DNA of 64,000 nucleotides from Nageia nagi. Lineage: Eukaryota; Pinophyta. Every line of letters begins with the position of its first letter. Positions within the stretch are counted from its first letter, which is position 1. Below the pieces are notes generated by a model. It saw only the letters and a program-made list of their open reading frames with translations. It did no database searches and was not told where the DNA came from. A program made the position numbers and the translations under genes. Below, in pieces: positions 47,437 to 58,534 of this stretch. The stretch covers positions 145,142,001 to 145,206,000 of the forward strand of contig JBITNC010000001.1 of assembly GCA_050084985.1 (NCBI GenBank), given 5' to 3'.

Positions 47437-48096
47437 TCATTGTAGAAGTGGGCCGAAATGGGAAGATGGCATCCGTGCTTCTAGTGTGTGGGGTATATTT
47501 TGTTGCTGTGCTAAATGAAAAGGTTGCAGACTTGATACGGGAATACCAATAACACACTGCCCATTAACCTCCATATTCCCATCAGTTTTTTGCCTCTGAC
47601 GAGAACTCAAGCTCGGATGAATTCTCCACTTTGTAGAAACGCCCGGAAAATTCATCTCGGGTTGCGAGATTCGAAGTCCCCCATTGATTTTCTCTAAAAA
47701 TCGGACCGACAGATCAATAATTCCCTGCCTCCTTCCATTCGGCCTTGTAATGCGATAGCTCAGAAAATGTAGTGAATCGGGAGAACCATGCCCTTCCAAT
47801 ATGTCGGAGTAGGGCATTCGAGCACATCCTAGCGGTTTGTTGCCAAGCATAGTTTTGCAGAATATCTGGATAAGGATATTGGAATCCTTTTGGTGGAGAA
47901 AATTCTTACTTACAGAGATTTGGAATTTTTGGTTCCATGTGGGATAAGTTCCACCTTCACGGTCTACTTGAGTAGAGTTCTGGCTAGTGCAGTCGCTCCA
48001 TACGACTGCGAATATGCGCATTTGCCTTCCGAACTTACTCACATCTTTGAGATCATGGGCTGAGATTATCACAATCTCTAATCCAATCTTATCCAT
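47437..48096 (-). CDS. C2-domain protein, SRC2/BAP-like, 219 aa
   Basis: Plant proteins of this sort carry one N-terminal C2 domain, bind membranes and are often linked to stress or defence; the precise role is not inferable here. One uninterrupted exon runs from the ATG at 48096 to the TGA at 47437-47439. Residues 1-130 form the C2 domain: LEIVIISAHDLKDVSKFG, TYPTWNQKFQISVS, and GCARMPYSDI to SYRITRPNGRRQGIIDLSV. The usual Asp cluster after the first loop (KMDPY-type) reads RQMRIF, so calcium ligands seem lost. Residues 150-219 are Ser/Pro/Gln-rich and unrecognised. It has no introns, as is common in this family. This is the only fully open host-type gene in the window. Confidence 0.78.
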   Translation of the reverse strand: MDKIGLEIVIISAHDLKDVSKFGRQMRIFAVVWSDCTSQNSTQVDREGGTYPTWNQKFQISVSKNFLHQKDSNILIQIFCKTMLGNKPLGCARMPYSDILEGHGSPDSLHFLSYRITRPNGRRQGIIDLSVRFLEKINGGLRISQPEMNFPGVSTKWRIHPSLSSRQRQKTDGNMEVNGQCVIGIPVSSLQPFHLAQQQNIPHTLEARMPSSHFGPLLQ

Positions 48097-48246
48097 TCAC
48101 AGAATTGCAACAACAGAAACGTGTGTCAAGCTCCTAACCACGTCTAAAGATTATTTTCTACACACAGGGAGGAAAAAAAAACCCAAAGAGATTAATGAAT
48201 ATGCAAGAGTACCCAGGAAAGATTGGATTCGGGTTGATATAGTGGA

Positions 48247-48257
48247 AAATATATACT
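48247..48257 (-). promoter_or_regulatory. Candidate TATA box of the C2 gene
   Basis: The minus strand reads AGTATATATTTTC about 155 bp upstream of the ATG, with a pyrimidine-rich leader between. Spacing suits a start site near 48215-48225. It is judged only by position and composition. Confidence 0.35.
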
Positions 48258-48259
48258 TG

Positions 48260-49620
48260 ATATTGAATAGAGGATTGAAGCCTTTCTCGGATTTTTCTTA
48301 ATCTTTCTCTTCATGTTCGTTATGTTGTGCGGATCACTCAAATATGATCGGTGGAATAAGTTAAGAATAGGATGCATATGCAATAGTTATTTGGTTCAAA
48401 TACTGCTACAATCAAACAGTGGTTGCCGGCACGCCTCGACTTTGCCTACACATTTTGACCACGTTGTTCGAGGAGACATGCCAAAACGCCCAAAAAAACA
48501 TGATGCAGCCAAGGAAAGGGACGAATTCATGGAAATTTCCTACAGAATTATCGGATGAGGATGATGGATTGTAAACTTCCTTTGTAAAATCCTCCGCAGG
48601 CGATAAATAGTTGCAAGCAGTAAAGGTAAAGGTGAAGTATATTACTGTTCACCTGATATCAATCTGTTTATGGGATGATTGTAGTATTCATTTTTGTTTG
48701 ATCATAAACTAAAGATGTATTTTGGAAAACTGTAAGGTAAAAAGAAATTGCTATTTATATACGATGGAGGAATTATATTGTGTTCATATTCTTATACTAG
48801 AAAAATATTTTTTATTTTTTTTTGCTAAATACAACATTTGATAATTAAACTTCAAAAAAAAAAAATTATCAAATGTAAACTTTAGAAATAAGTATAGCAT
48901 TCTACAAGGTTTGAATTTTATAATTTTGAATTAAATTGTAATTAATCTAGTTATGTACATAATGGAAATGTAACTAAATGGAAAGCAAGTAGATAAATAT
49001 TTGGTTTGTTTGCTATAGATTATATATAATGATTGTATTTGAAACAATATTTTTGAATAAAGCATTCGATAATAAATTTAAGATCTTAGAACTGCATAGG
49101 CTTAGAATAAAATATGATATTTCCATTTGTATTTAAGTGTTTGAATGCAAATATAAAATAAATTTTAAAAAATAATTTCAAATCAAATTTAAAAATTAAA
49201 GTTTATATGAAAATGAATGATTTGCCCTAATGAAGGACTATTGTTTATAAATTTAAATAACTATATTTAATGAAGAATTATTATTATAAGCTAAAGTTAA
49301 ACTAAATATTCAAAAAATAAAATTTGAAATGGAGGACTCGGGGGAGGACGTAGGGTGGATAGCAAGGCAAGATGGCACATGCTTGACAAGTGGCAATGCA
49401 CGTGAGGTCGAAGGCTCCTCTGTGTCTATTCATCGCTTTTCAATGTTCAGGAAGGATTGACTCCTAGTCTGTGCAAAATAAGGGTTTTGTTCGACTACTT
49501 TATTCTTTCTTTCTAGTTATTGTTTAATTATGCAAAAGTTGTCCCTAGCGAGCTAAATTTGGAGGTTTTTAAAGCAGGTTTAACAATTTTTTTAATTGGT
49601 TTTATATTTTATTTTCATAC
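48260..49620. other. 5' flank of the C2 gene, no other gene seen
   Basis: A plus-strand frame 48313-48558 (81 codons) has no recognised motif. A slightly GC-richer patch lies near 49330-49440. Otherwise AT-rich. Confidence 0.4.
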
Positions 49621-49629
49621 AAAGATGAT

Positions 49630-50205
49630 GCAACATACATGAAGATTATGGAGGATCCTTGGATGATAGAAGATCAACGATAAGATCTGTGTTCTTCCTT
49701 GGATCTAGACCAACTTCATGGGGTAGCAAGAAGCAGAACATCATATCTAAAGCTACCATGGAGTCTAAATATCTCGTAATTGTTGATGTTGTTTATGAAG
49801 CAGTATGGTTACATCAAATTTTGATATACATTGAAATTCCATAAAAATAACCTACAACTTTGCATTACGATAATCAAAGTGTACTAAAGATGGTTTGCAA
49901 TCATATTTTCCATGAGCACACCAAACACATTAAGATAGGGGTTCATTTCATTTGCAACCATATTTTACTGCAAAGTATTCATCTCTGCTACGTTTCTACA
50001 AAAGGAAAAATTATGGATGTCTTCACCAAATCTCTTAATAGTGGAAAGTTTGAATACTTTTAGAGCTTCCTCTCATGTTCTCTATAATAATTAATGTATT
50101 ATGGGGGTGTTAGAAATAATACATTACCTTAAAATAGTATATACATTAGGTATCTATAATACTATATCAAATAATAAATTCATTAGTATTTAACACTAAT
50201 GTATA
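49630..50205 (+). pseudogene. Copia RNase H end and LTR start, a second Copia family
   Basis: Reads DDRRSTIRSVFFLGSRPTSW, SKKQNIISKATMESKYLVIV, VVYEAVWLHQIL, then LHYDNQSVLKMVCNHIFHEH and TKHIKIGVHFI, and finally a DVFTKSL-like end: the RNase H domain of a Copia polyprotein, with one stop near 49840. A purine tract ATGGGGG (50101-50107) and an LTR start TGTTAGAAATAATACATTAC (50108) follow. The LTR is cut off at about 50205 by LINE-like sequence. Its LTR is unrelated to the 498-bp family. Confidence 0.8.
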
Positions 50206-50209
50206 TTGA

Positions 50210-52350
50210 TAATATTTAGGGTTTCCATGTGGGTGGTTACCTAATTCTGTAACTCTATGGGAATGTTCCTTGATGTATTCATTTATGCTCACATTGATGA
50301 AAAGTTTGATCTTGGTTTCTCCAATATTTCTAATAGATTGATAAATTCTCCATGAGTGCATTATTAAGTTTCTTGTGGATGACATCTTCATTATTCTAAA
50401 AAATTTCAAAGGTCTTATTATTTTGTTTCTTCCAAATGCTCCAACAGAAATGTGGTAGGATGACATTCCATAACATGCATAATCTTGGGCTTCTAAAAGG
50501 GGAACACCAACTCATAATAAATTCAATAATGGATTCACTATGGACTCATAATACTTTTAAGGCTAATATAAGATGAGAGAATACATTTTGAGAAAAAGGG
50601 AAATCTAGGAAGATGTATCATAGTTTCCTCTTATGATTTATAAAGATAACATTAATTATGAATTGGGATCCCTCATTTATGCAAGTTGTCAAAGAGGAAC
50701 TTATTCAATGATCTACTAACTAAAAGAGAAAGTTAATATTAGGGATAAATTTTTTGAATGATACTTTAGAGATAGGTAGCCAACATTTTCCTTCCTCATT
50801 AATAATTTTGTAAGTTGATTTAAGTAAGAATAAGCCTAACTTTTCTCCTTTCAAGAAAATGGTATCCTCTTCTCTCCTTAAGGGTAGGAGGTAGGTATAA
50901 AATAAATTCTTGAGTTTCCTCAAGGCCTAGTTTTCATGTTGGAAGAAATATTTTGGAGGTAATTCTTTCTATACCAACCTCTCATGTATAATTTCTCAAA
51001 AATTCTCCACTTTCAAGCTAATATTGACTTGCTAATTATTAAGTTTATTAGTAGCAGATGGGACTAGTAAGCTATTAAATTTACCTTTGGGAGATTTAAC
51101 AAAGGGTTTTATTTTAACCAACATTCTTTCCAAAGTTAATATTAGCTTCATTCCCCACTCTCAAATGGAAACCCTTAATTAGAAATTTTTTATAGTTACA
51201 ATACCTTTATAGAAATAACTTTCTTGTATAATTCATCCTGCCAAGAAGGATTCATCATTGGTTAAGTATTTCACCTAAACAATTTTGACCCATTCCATGG
51301 GTTCTTTCTTAAAATGTTTCTAAGCTTATTTCATAAGGAGAGCTCAATTCAATGTTATTTTAAATTTATAAAATCCTAAGCCTTTAAGCTCTTTCCTTAA
51401 GCAAACTTATTCCTAGGAAACTAGAAAAAATATCCTTTTCTCCTCCTTTCTTGATCATAAAAAATTCTTTGAATTTATTCCAACCTTTGACACACTAAAG
51501 CAAAAAATTTGAAGAGAGACATGAAATAAACTAGTATGCTCTAAAGAGAATGTTACTAACTAGGCTTTCTCTTCTTGACTTTAGAGATCTCCTTTCCATC
51601 ACACCAATATTTTTATAAGCATTCAATAATTAATGAATTGCAATAAAAAATTCAAGCAATTATCCTAACTAAAGGAAATATGTTTAAGAACAAGACTTTT
51701 ATCTTACCAACTTTTGACCTACTTCTTCATAGATTTTAAAAATTTATTTAATTTACTTTTCCTATGGTAATGAATATTTAGATATAATTATAGTATCATC
51801 CAAAAACTATTGATGAAAATTAGGGTCTAAGGTTGAAGTTCATCTAATATCATCCATAACTCCTCTTATTGTAGTTTCCTTAAGCATTCTTCCTAAGTCA
51901 TATACCAAGATAATAAAGAGAAAAGGAGATAGGGGGTCTCCCTTCCTAATACCTTAAGAACTTTTGAAATATCATGTAAGAGACACATATACAAGGATCA
52001 AGAATATTATTGTTGAGATACAAGCTTTAGCTAACTTCAACAAGCTTTCATGAAAGCCAAATTTTAACATTATTTTCAAAAGAAAGAGCTAAGAGACTCT
52101 ATTATGGGATTTTCTTATATCAATATTTAAAATGAGATTCTCTTTATCTGAGAGAATTGTTGAGAGGATAATTTCATGAATGGTGATAATATCATCCAAA
52201 TTTGTCTACCAACAACAAAAATCCTTTGGATTCGGTATATCATGAATGGAAGGATCATGTTCATTATTTTTTCTATTCTCTTTATGATAATATTATAAAT
52301 TATATTGTTGATAATATCATCCACTCATGAGGTAACATTCATATGATATT
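50210..52350 (-). mobile_element. L1-like LINE ORF2 relic, minus strand
   Basis: Going down from 52350 on the minus strand: IPNPKDFCC-like then IHEIILST text (the QKGF-x-GR/DNI...E block), KENLILNIDIRKSHNRVS (KxDxxKAYDRV block), FGFHESLLKLA, then GIRKGDPLSPFLFIILVYDL (about 51955-51895) and MDDTIIISK in place of the YADD box (about 51800-51775). The frame 50167-50466 then gives the C-terminal part with HISVGAFGRNKI (W-IWKERN-like). Many stops. It abuts the Copia fragment ending near 50205. The 5' region with endonuclease was not recognised. Confidence 0.75.
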
Positions 52351-53080
52351 TCTATAGTTGAATTGAATTATTATTGTATGTGTTGTATGTATTCAAGGTT
52401 TTTATAGGGATTTAAAGACAATACAACCATGGGAGAGCTTGGGAAGAACTACCTTTTGTATCCTCCACCTTGTTTAGGTTAAAATCATATTATCTTGCAT
52501 TTCCACCATTAAAATTATTTTTTGAACTCATAGCTTAAACATACATTGTGAACATCTATTAGATCTCACGGGTATCATTGGATCTAATTGATCTAAGGAT
52601 ATTTAAAGATCTCTTCATTTCAAGCATTTAAAGTTATCAAGGATTTCAAGTGGTAGATCTTAATTTTAGCCACCAAAACATGTAAAGATTATCTCCATAG
52701 TTCAAATCCATCATAGAAATTATACAAAGAGAATTTAGACATAAGCATTTGCACAAATAGGCATATACAATTCATTTGTTCTCAATGATTTGAGGGCTAG
52801 GGGGCTCACATGCCATTTGGAGTGAGGAGACTCACTCAATGCTCACCTAGGTGCCTCAAAGGGCCTAAGTTGAAGGACCCCTTCCATTTTGGATGCATTT
52901 AGATTTTTTTATTTTCTTACAAAGTTTTAGCTTATTTCAAAGATTTGACCATACCTTTATCAAGTTTTCTACCTAATACTCATTAAGAAAAGCAAAGTTA
53001 TGTAATTTAAGGTTTTTGTGTGAATTTGACTTGTTTATGCATGTTGGACCACATATAGGACAAATTTTGACCTATAGTAT
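52351..53080. other. No gene seen
   Basis: AT-rich, with a less AT-rich patch at about 52790-52890. No coding or repeat feature was recognised. Confidence 0.4.
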
Positions 53081-53084
53081 CATT

Positions 53085-53216
53085 ATTATGTTACCACACA
53101 ACCAACTTAGATGCTTCAAACATATGATATAAAATTATCCAAGTGCACCATATGATAGGAAATTATGGACTTTTAAGTAGATGCATGATGCAAGGCTTGG
53201 GAATTGTTTGATAAGA
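53085..53216. repeat. Arm of a distant inverted repeat (partner 57775-57895)
   Basis: It shares ATGCTTCAAACATATGATAT, ACCATATGATAGGAAATTAT and GGACTTTTAAG with the reverse complement of 57775-57895, at high identity apart from a short insertion. It lies near PPR-derived sequence and looks like one copy of a dispersed unit. Confidence 0.75.
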
Positions 53217-53404
53217 TACCTGTATACAAACATAGTTTCATTATCTTTAATGATTGTAAGAGAAAAAAATGATGTATAGCTTGGGAATTGTTTAACAATA
53301 TGCATGATGTAAACATTATTTTTTTGAAGAAGCTTAATAAAATTCAAATATGCTCTAATGATAAAAAAATACTACTATCACGATCAAGGATTATGAAATC
53401 ATAC

Positions 53405-53467
53405 TCAAATGATTCAAATATGCTCTACAATTTCAATTATTATTCAAATGATTCAAATATGCTCTAC
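53405..53467. repeat. 39-bp tandem duplication
   Basis: TCAAATGATTCAAATATGCT begins at 53405 and again at 53444. Confidence 0.8.
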
Positions 53468-53782
53468 AGTATTACTACCACAACATTCTGATTTATAAGC
53501 ACCAAGTATATATCTTACATTGAGGTGATTTAAAACCCTTGCATCTTAAATTAATAAATAAAAAAAGGACATAATTGGAAGAATACTTTCAAGCTATGTC
53601 ATCCTCATTTTCCCGAGGCACCCAAGATCAATCATAGTGAGCCTAATCAAAGTGGTGGCCATGGATTCCCAAAGGATGGCCCAATCGAATTGACTAATCA
53701 TTGTTCAATATTTTACAAGTGTAACATATTAAAATGATATAAATGCTCCAACAATGTAGTGAAAAATGATCTAAGTACACCA

Positions 53783-53785
<3 letters not shown>

Positions 53786-53819
<34 letters not shown>
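53786..53819. repeat. (TG)17 microsatellite
   Basis: An uninterrupted TG dinucleotide run of 34 bases. Confidence 0.97.
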
Positions 53820-53821
<2 letters not shown>

Positions 53822-53829
53822 ACATAAAA

Positions 53830-54510
53830 TTATCTAAATGATATGAAATTATCCAAATGTACTATTAAATGAAATTATATGAAGCATCCAAGTTTATTGT
53901 GTGCTTAACATTGTGAACAATGTTAAAGCATAACAATGATATATCTACTGATCAGAGCTTGTAAATGTAGCTAGCCTTAACTATTCAACCTAGAAATTTA
54001 TCAAAAACCAGTACAAAAGTGGTAAGTTGGCAAAAATATGCTTGTAATACTTAGCCAAATAAAGAAAAAATATGTTTATATCAGAACTTTTTTACAAATA
54101 TATATAAAACATTTGAGTATAATTGAATATGTGGAGATATTTAAATCATTTGAGCATAATTATAGAGCATATGATTTGAATCTGATTGTGGTTATATTTA
54201 AATGATAACATATGATATGAAATATTTTAAATACAACATATGATCTAAAAACTATCATAGAGCACTAAAGTAATTGTTCAATCCAAAAATTCTCTAAGCA
54301 TTAAAAACCAATTCAAAAGTGGTTATTTTGTGAAACACTACCTTTTTTATGCTTGTACAAGCTACTAAGCTACCGATCATGCTTCCAAAAATATACCCTT
54401 AATATTGTATTCAATGTAGACATCTTTGTGTTATCATCTTGAGCAATGTGAAGTTCAACAAAATATATTCTTCGATTCATCTCCCTAAAACTAAAACAAA
54501 GAATAATAGT
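53830..54510. other. No gene; contains one copy of a PPR-downstream repeat
   Basis: Bases 53878-54000 share AAATGTAGCTAGCC and the surrounding AAGCATAACAATGATATATC context with 55243-55330 and 57873-57950, where it follows PPR-like text. The remainder is AT-rich. Confidence 0.5.
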
Positions 54511-54519
54511 TTAAAGATT

Positions 54520-54831
54520 ATTGTAGAACATTACATGACAATCAATATAAATATCAAAGATTGTATTCAAGTGAGCATAATAACTTGATGGTTCTTCTCC
54601 ATGCATATAAAAAAAGTTATATGTCCTATCAATTCCATACCAAAACATGTGCTCATGAACCTCCTCAAACTTAAGATTTTCCATATTATGGCACTTCTGA
54701 CATGGACATCTAATTCTTTTAGAATCCATTGAATTATTTTTTACAAATTTAATGAATTCATCAATCCCATGAAAATATTGCTCACTATTTCTAAATGCAT
54801 GTAACCATGCTTTTTCCATAATGGTTAACAA
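54520..54831 (-). pseudogene. CACTA (En/Spm) transposase-associated domain fragment
   Basis: The N-terminal domain that precedes the TNP2-type transposase in plant CACTA elements. The minus strand reads EKAWLHAFRNSEQYFHGIDE, FIKFVKNN, IRCPCQKCHN, FEEVHEHMFWYGIDRTYNFF and YMHGEE, matching the family's W-x...FL-FA, IRCPC-KC-N, V--HL---GF and W--HGE pattern. The frame is open for 106 codons. No TNP2 core or CACTA terminus was found around it. Confidence 0.82.
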
Positions 54832-55059
54832 AAAATTTCCTTAAAACTAGCAACATCATAGATAAAGGTGAAAGTTAACTTTGATCCATGCGAAGATAAA
54901 CAACTTTTTTTCTACTTAAAAATATATCTCTTTTGACAATATTAAACTCTTTGATCTGATGAAACACTTGAATTTAATGGCAAATACACTCATAGAATGG
55001 AAAATAAGTCATGTGCTCCTCTTAAGCATGACTTGCTTTGTATGAGGAAAAGAGTTTCA

Positions 55060-55280
55060 TGGTATGTAATAAATGCAAATAATTTCATGGTTTGTAATGA
55101 TTTTAGGATACATACAAAATGGGTTTTATGGAAAAGAGCCATAGACATGTATGCAAAATGTGGAAGAATACATAAGGCATGGAAATTGTTCAATAAGATG
55201 CACGATGTAAATGCAATTATCAAAGGATATGCAATTCACGATATGCATGGTAACATTATGAATCATGGTGAAGCATAACA
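55060..55280 (+). pseudogene. PPR-protein fragment 3
   Basis: Within the frame 54997-55278 it reads AIDMYAKCGRIHKAWKLFNK then MHDVNAIIKGYAIHDMHG, a single PPR repeat close to those at 17-20 kb but on the other strand. Upstream, TMVCNDFRIHTKWVLWK resembles a shifted SWTxMIxGYAxNGF. It is followed by the shared AAATGTAGCTAGCC segment. Confidence 0.75.
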
Positions 55281-55469
55281 GTTATATATCTACTATCAGA
55301 TTGTAAATGTAGCTAGCCTTGACTTATATAATTCATGATGTTTTTAATAGGTTATCCTAGGGGAAAGAAATCCAACATTTATATATTATTATGCTTATTA
55401 TGGAGGTAATATAAACTAGCATTTAAATCTCTAGGTCGAAAAATGGAACATGTTGTGGGTACCTTCATT

Positions 55470-55610
55470 ATATGGCCTATATCATAACAATTTCATGGTC
55501 TACAATGATTGCAAGGTACGCATAAAATGGATTTTCTATAAAGGGTCATAGACATGCATGGAAAATATGGAAGAATAAACAAGGCTAAGGAATATGAGCA
55601 TCATTGTGTA
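55470..55610 (+). pseudogene. PPR-protein fragment 4 (weak)
   Basis: Frame-shifted text equivalent to SWSTMIARYAxNGFSIKG, RHAWKIWKNKQG (compare MYAKCGRIHKA). Too worn to place in a gene. Confidence 0.5.
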
Positions 55611-55785
55611 ATGATGCATCTCAGGGAAAATGCAATAAGATTCACTCATGTTATTGAAGTATTTATAGCCATGTTGTGTAATGAATATCTCTAAATACTA
55701 CATCTTGTCAAATCTAGTAAATCACCATTACATTGACTACAAGATGCAGCTTATTTTAAAGACATTAATTCAAACATAATTTATG
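55590..55785. repeat. Direct repeat, copy A (copy B 57405-57585)
   Basis: Shares GGAATATGAGCAT, AAGATTCACTCATG, AAGTATTTATAGCCAT, ACTACAA-ATGCAGCT and nearby bases with 57405-57585 in the same order. Part of a duplicated PPR-containing segment. Confidence 0.75.
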
Positions 55786-55839
55786 TTGTGTTCATCCTAG
55801 TAGACATTTGAGAATCCTACATTGAAATTTTGGAGTTTT

Positions 55840-56316
55840 TGTTGGAATGTATAATGTATTATTGTAAGGTTTTGTAATGTTGTTCTTTGTAAATTCATTA
55901 ATAATTAAAAGTATCACTAGATACCTTAAGTATTTAAGTGAATATGATAATGTAACTTGTCCTACACTCCTTCTCATAAGCATGCCCCTTGGGTAAAAGG
56001 GTGAAACATGTCATGCCTTTGTACAATGGTTAAAAAAGTGATCCAAAGGGGGATTTTGTCCTATAAATAGAAGGTCCCCTCTTTGTGATCACTCACCAAA
56101 TTATAAAGCAAAGTTATACTCTAGGATTAGTGATTAGGAGAAGAAGAAAGAGTTCTTGTAAGAGAGTTTTCTTTGTGAAAGAAGAAATATCTTAGTTAGT
56201 GGATGTACTCCTAGTTGGAGGAACCACTTTATATCTTATGTTGATTTATGAAATTGTTATGCTTTGAGTATTGATGTTAGAGTGAGCTTTCTAGTGATCT
56301 TGGTAGTTTAGGATTA
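55840..56316 (+). repeat. Solitary LTR of the 498-bp Copia family
   Basis: Starts TGTTGGAATGTATAATGTAT and keeps CCTATAAATAG and GGATGTACTCCTAGTTGGAG, but it loses the last ~30 bp of the family LTR and has a worn U3 palindrome. No internal Copia sequence follows, so it is a solo or truncated LTR, more diverged than the others. Confidence 0.85.
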
Positions 56317-56319
56317 TGT

Positions 56320-57400
56320 TCTTTAAGAAATAAATCCTTAAATTTTAACTAATGGGAATCAATTATGTGATGTGTTTATCCTTTTTGAGGAACATCTCAA
56401 TAGGGAATATAAACAAATTTCCTTTATAATGAAAGGGAACTATCAGGTTCAGATCTGGGAGGCAATATTAATAGAGGAGCATGATGCAAAGGTAGCTCAT
56501 CTATGTTATATTGAGTTCATATTTCATTTTTAGGAATACGAGTTTCATCTCTTCATCACCTTTGAAGTGGTAAGTCCAACTTTTCTATGCATTAATTTCT
56601 TGTTTGAAACTTGAATGCAAGTTGGGACTATTGTAAACATTTAGGGTTTTGTTGCTTCTTGGTTTAGGCTAATACCATCATTGATAATAATGTATGGATT
56701 CTACCTCTTTAACTAAAGTTTTACTTAGTAAGTACCTTTAAAATGGGTAAAACCCTTTATTGAGTTTGACCTTGTATCATTTCCCCCTTTTCCTTACAAT
56801 TATGAGCTAGATTGGCATAGGTAATGGCAAGGAATATACTATCATTATATTGATGATAATTCCAGGGTTATACCTAATGAGTAAAGGGTCTATGGTATCA
56901 TTTATTTGGAATCACTTTGTGGAAATAAAGCTCTTCAAATTTTAGGATTCCAAGAGTAACTTTAAATATGTTGATTTAAGGGTTGAAATCTAATGTGTGT
57001 ATATCTATGCATGGTTAACCTCATGTAAATATTTTTATTACATTTTTAGCATGATGCATTTCTCCCCTTGTATAGTTGAAGTAATGTAATTCAAAATTCA
57101 TGGACAAGAATAGTATGCATGTTATCATGAAAGAGAATTTAAGCTAATGGACTTACAAGGATATCATATCATGATTAGTTTTGACCCTTTTTTCTTACAT
57201 TAGAGTTAGGTGGTGTTCCATGTTGATACTTTTCAAAGAACAATAATAGGATGAATATTGTAGTCTCTATTTTACCCCTAATATTTTAAGAACATCTAAG
57301 ATAGGATCTCATATTCATTTTGCATCAATGACTGGTTTGGAGTTGCTTGATAATTAACACTATTTGATGGCTCTAGTGAAATTAGGAAGATAAGAGCATT
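56320..57400. other. No gene seen
   Basis: AT-rich DNA between the solitary LTR and the second copy of the duplicated segment. Short frames show no motif I recognise. Confidence 0.4.
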
Positions 57401-57404
57401 ATTA

Positions 57405-57585
57405 GACTAATGGAATATGAGCATAAATATGTAATGATTCATCTTAGGGATAATGAAATAAGATTCACTCATGCTATTAAAGTATTTATAGCCATATTTG
57501 AATGAAAGCTACATCTTGTTAGTAAATGACCATTAAATTTACTACAAAATGCAGCTAACCTTTAGAGATATTTGTTCAATTACAA
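57405..57585. repeat. Direct repeat, copy B (copy A 55590-55785)
   Basis: Partner of 55590-55785; see that entry for shared words. It is followed by worn PPR-like text, for instance YAISWTAMIQDMQ near 57690-57740 on the plus strand. Confidence 0.75.
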
Positions 57586-57774
57586 TTTTATGGAATGTAA
57601 TGATCACATGATATACACAACATGATAAAAACACACTTTCATGGACTATAATTATCACACATTGGACCCATGAGTTGTTTTATAAAATACCTCATCGATA
57701 TGCAATCTCATGGACTGCAATGATCCAAGATATGCAAAAAAAGAAAGACTATAGAAATTATGTTTGCAATAAAT

Positions 57775-57895
57775 AATTCTCAGGCCTTGTAGCTTAAAAG
57801 TCCATAATTTCCTATCATATGGTATACTTAGATCATTTTATATCATATGTTTGAAGCATCTAGGTTGCTTGTATGGTAACATTATGAACAATGTT
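57775..57895. repeat. Arm of a distant inverted repeat (partner 53085-53216)
   Basis: Its reverse complement matches 53085-53216. It is followed by the AAATGTAGCTAGCC segment (about 57928-57941) and GGTTATCC, which also occur at 55306 and 55350. Confidence 0.75.
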
Positions 57896-58022
57896 GAAGC
57901 ATAATTATGATACATCTATTGAGAGGTTCTAAATGTAGCTAGCCCTAACTTATCTAATTCATGATTTGTTGTAGAGGTTATCCAGGGGGGAAACATCCAA
58001 CCTTTATAATGGAGGTAAGACT

Positions 58023-58520
58023 ATTAGAATGTATAATGCATTATTGTAAAGGTTTGTATTAAATCTTCTATGTAAATTCACTAATACGTAAGGGTATCAT
58101 TTGATACCTTAAGTATTTAAGTGAATATGATAATGTAACTTGTCCTACACTCCATGTCATGAGCATGCCCCTTGGGTAAAAGGATGTGCATGTCATGCTT
58201 TTGCACATTGGATAAAAAGGTGATCCAAAGAGGGATTTTGGCCTATAAATAGAAAGCTCCATCTTTGTGATAACACACCAATTGTGGAGTAAAGTTATGC
58301 TATAGGATAGAAGTGTAGGAGTTGAGATTAGGAGGATTGTAAGAGAGTTGTATTTGTGATTGAAGTAAAGATCTAGTTAGTGGATGTACTCCTAGTTGGA
58401 TGAACCACTTTACATATTGAGTTACTTTGTGAGATTGTCTTGTTTGTGAGTTTGTTAATTGAGAGCTTTTATGTGATGTTGGTTGATTAGGATTGTTCTT
58501 GTTATAATTCAATTCTCTCA
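58023..58520 (+). repeat. 5' LTR of Copia copy 3 (498 bp)
   Basis: Starts TATTAGAATG (worn from TGTTGGAATG) and ends TTCTCTCA. TATA box at 58244-58251. The U3 palindrome is present with one change (TACGTAAGG). Confidence 0.93.
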
Positions 58521-58522
58521 TT

Positions 58523-58534
58523 TGGTATCAAAGC
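58523..58534 (+). promoter_or_regulatory. Primer-binding site, Copia copy 3
   Basis: TGGTATCAAAGC, one base off the copy 2 site, two bases inside the LTR. Confidence 0.85.

Noticed and set aside
48313-48558. Plus-strand 81-codon frame in the C2 gene promoter region
   Set aside because: No recognised motif, no start context and divergent overlap with the presumed promoter.
54990-55223. Minus-strand frame over the PPR fragment at 55 kb
   Set aside because: Antisense to MYAKCGRIHKA-type PPR coding text, so a shadow.
58068-58521. Minus-strand frames inside the Copia LTR (also 55792-55983 and 34981-35187)
   Set aside because: They recur only because the LTR recurs; LTRs are non-coding and the frames differ in length between copies.
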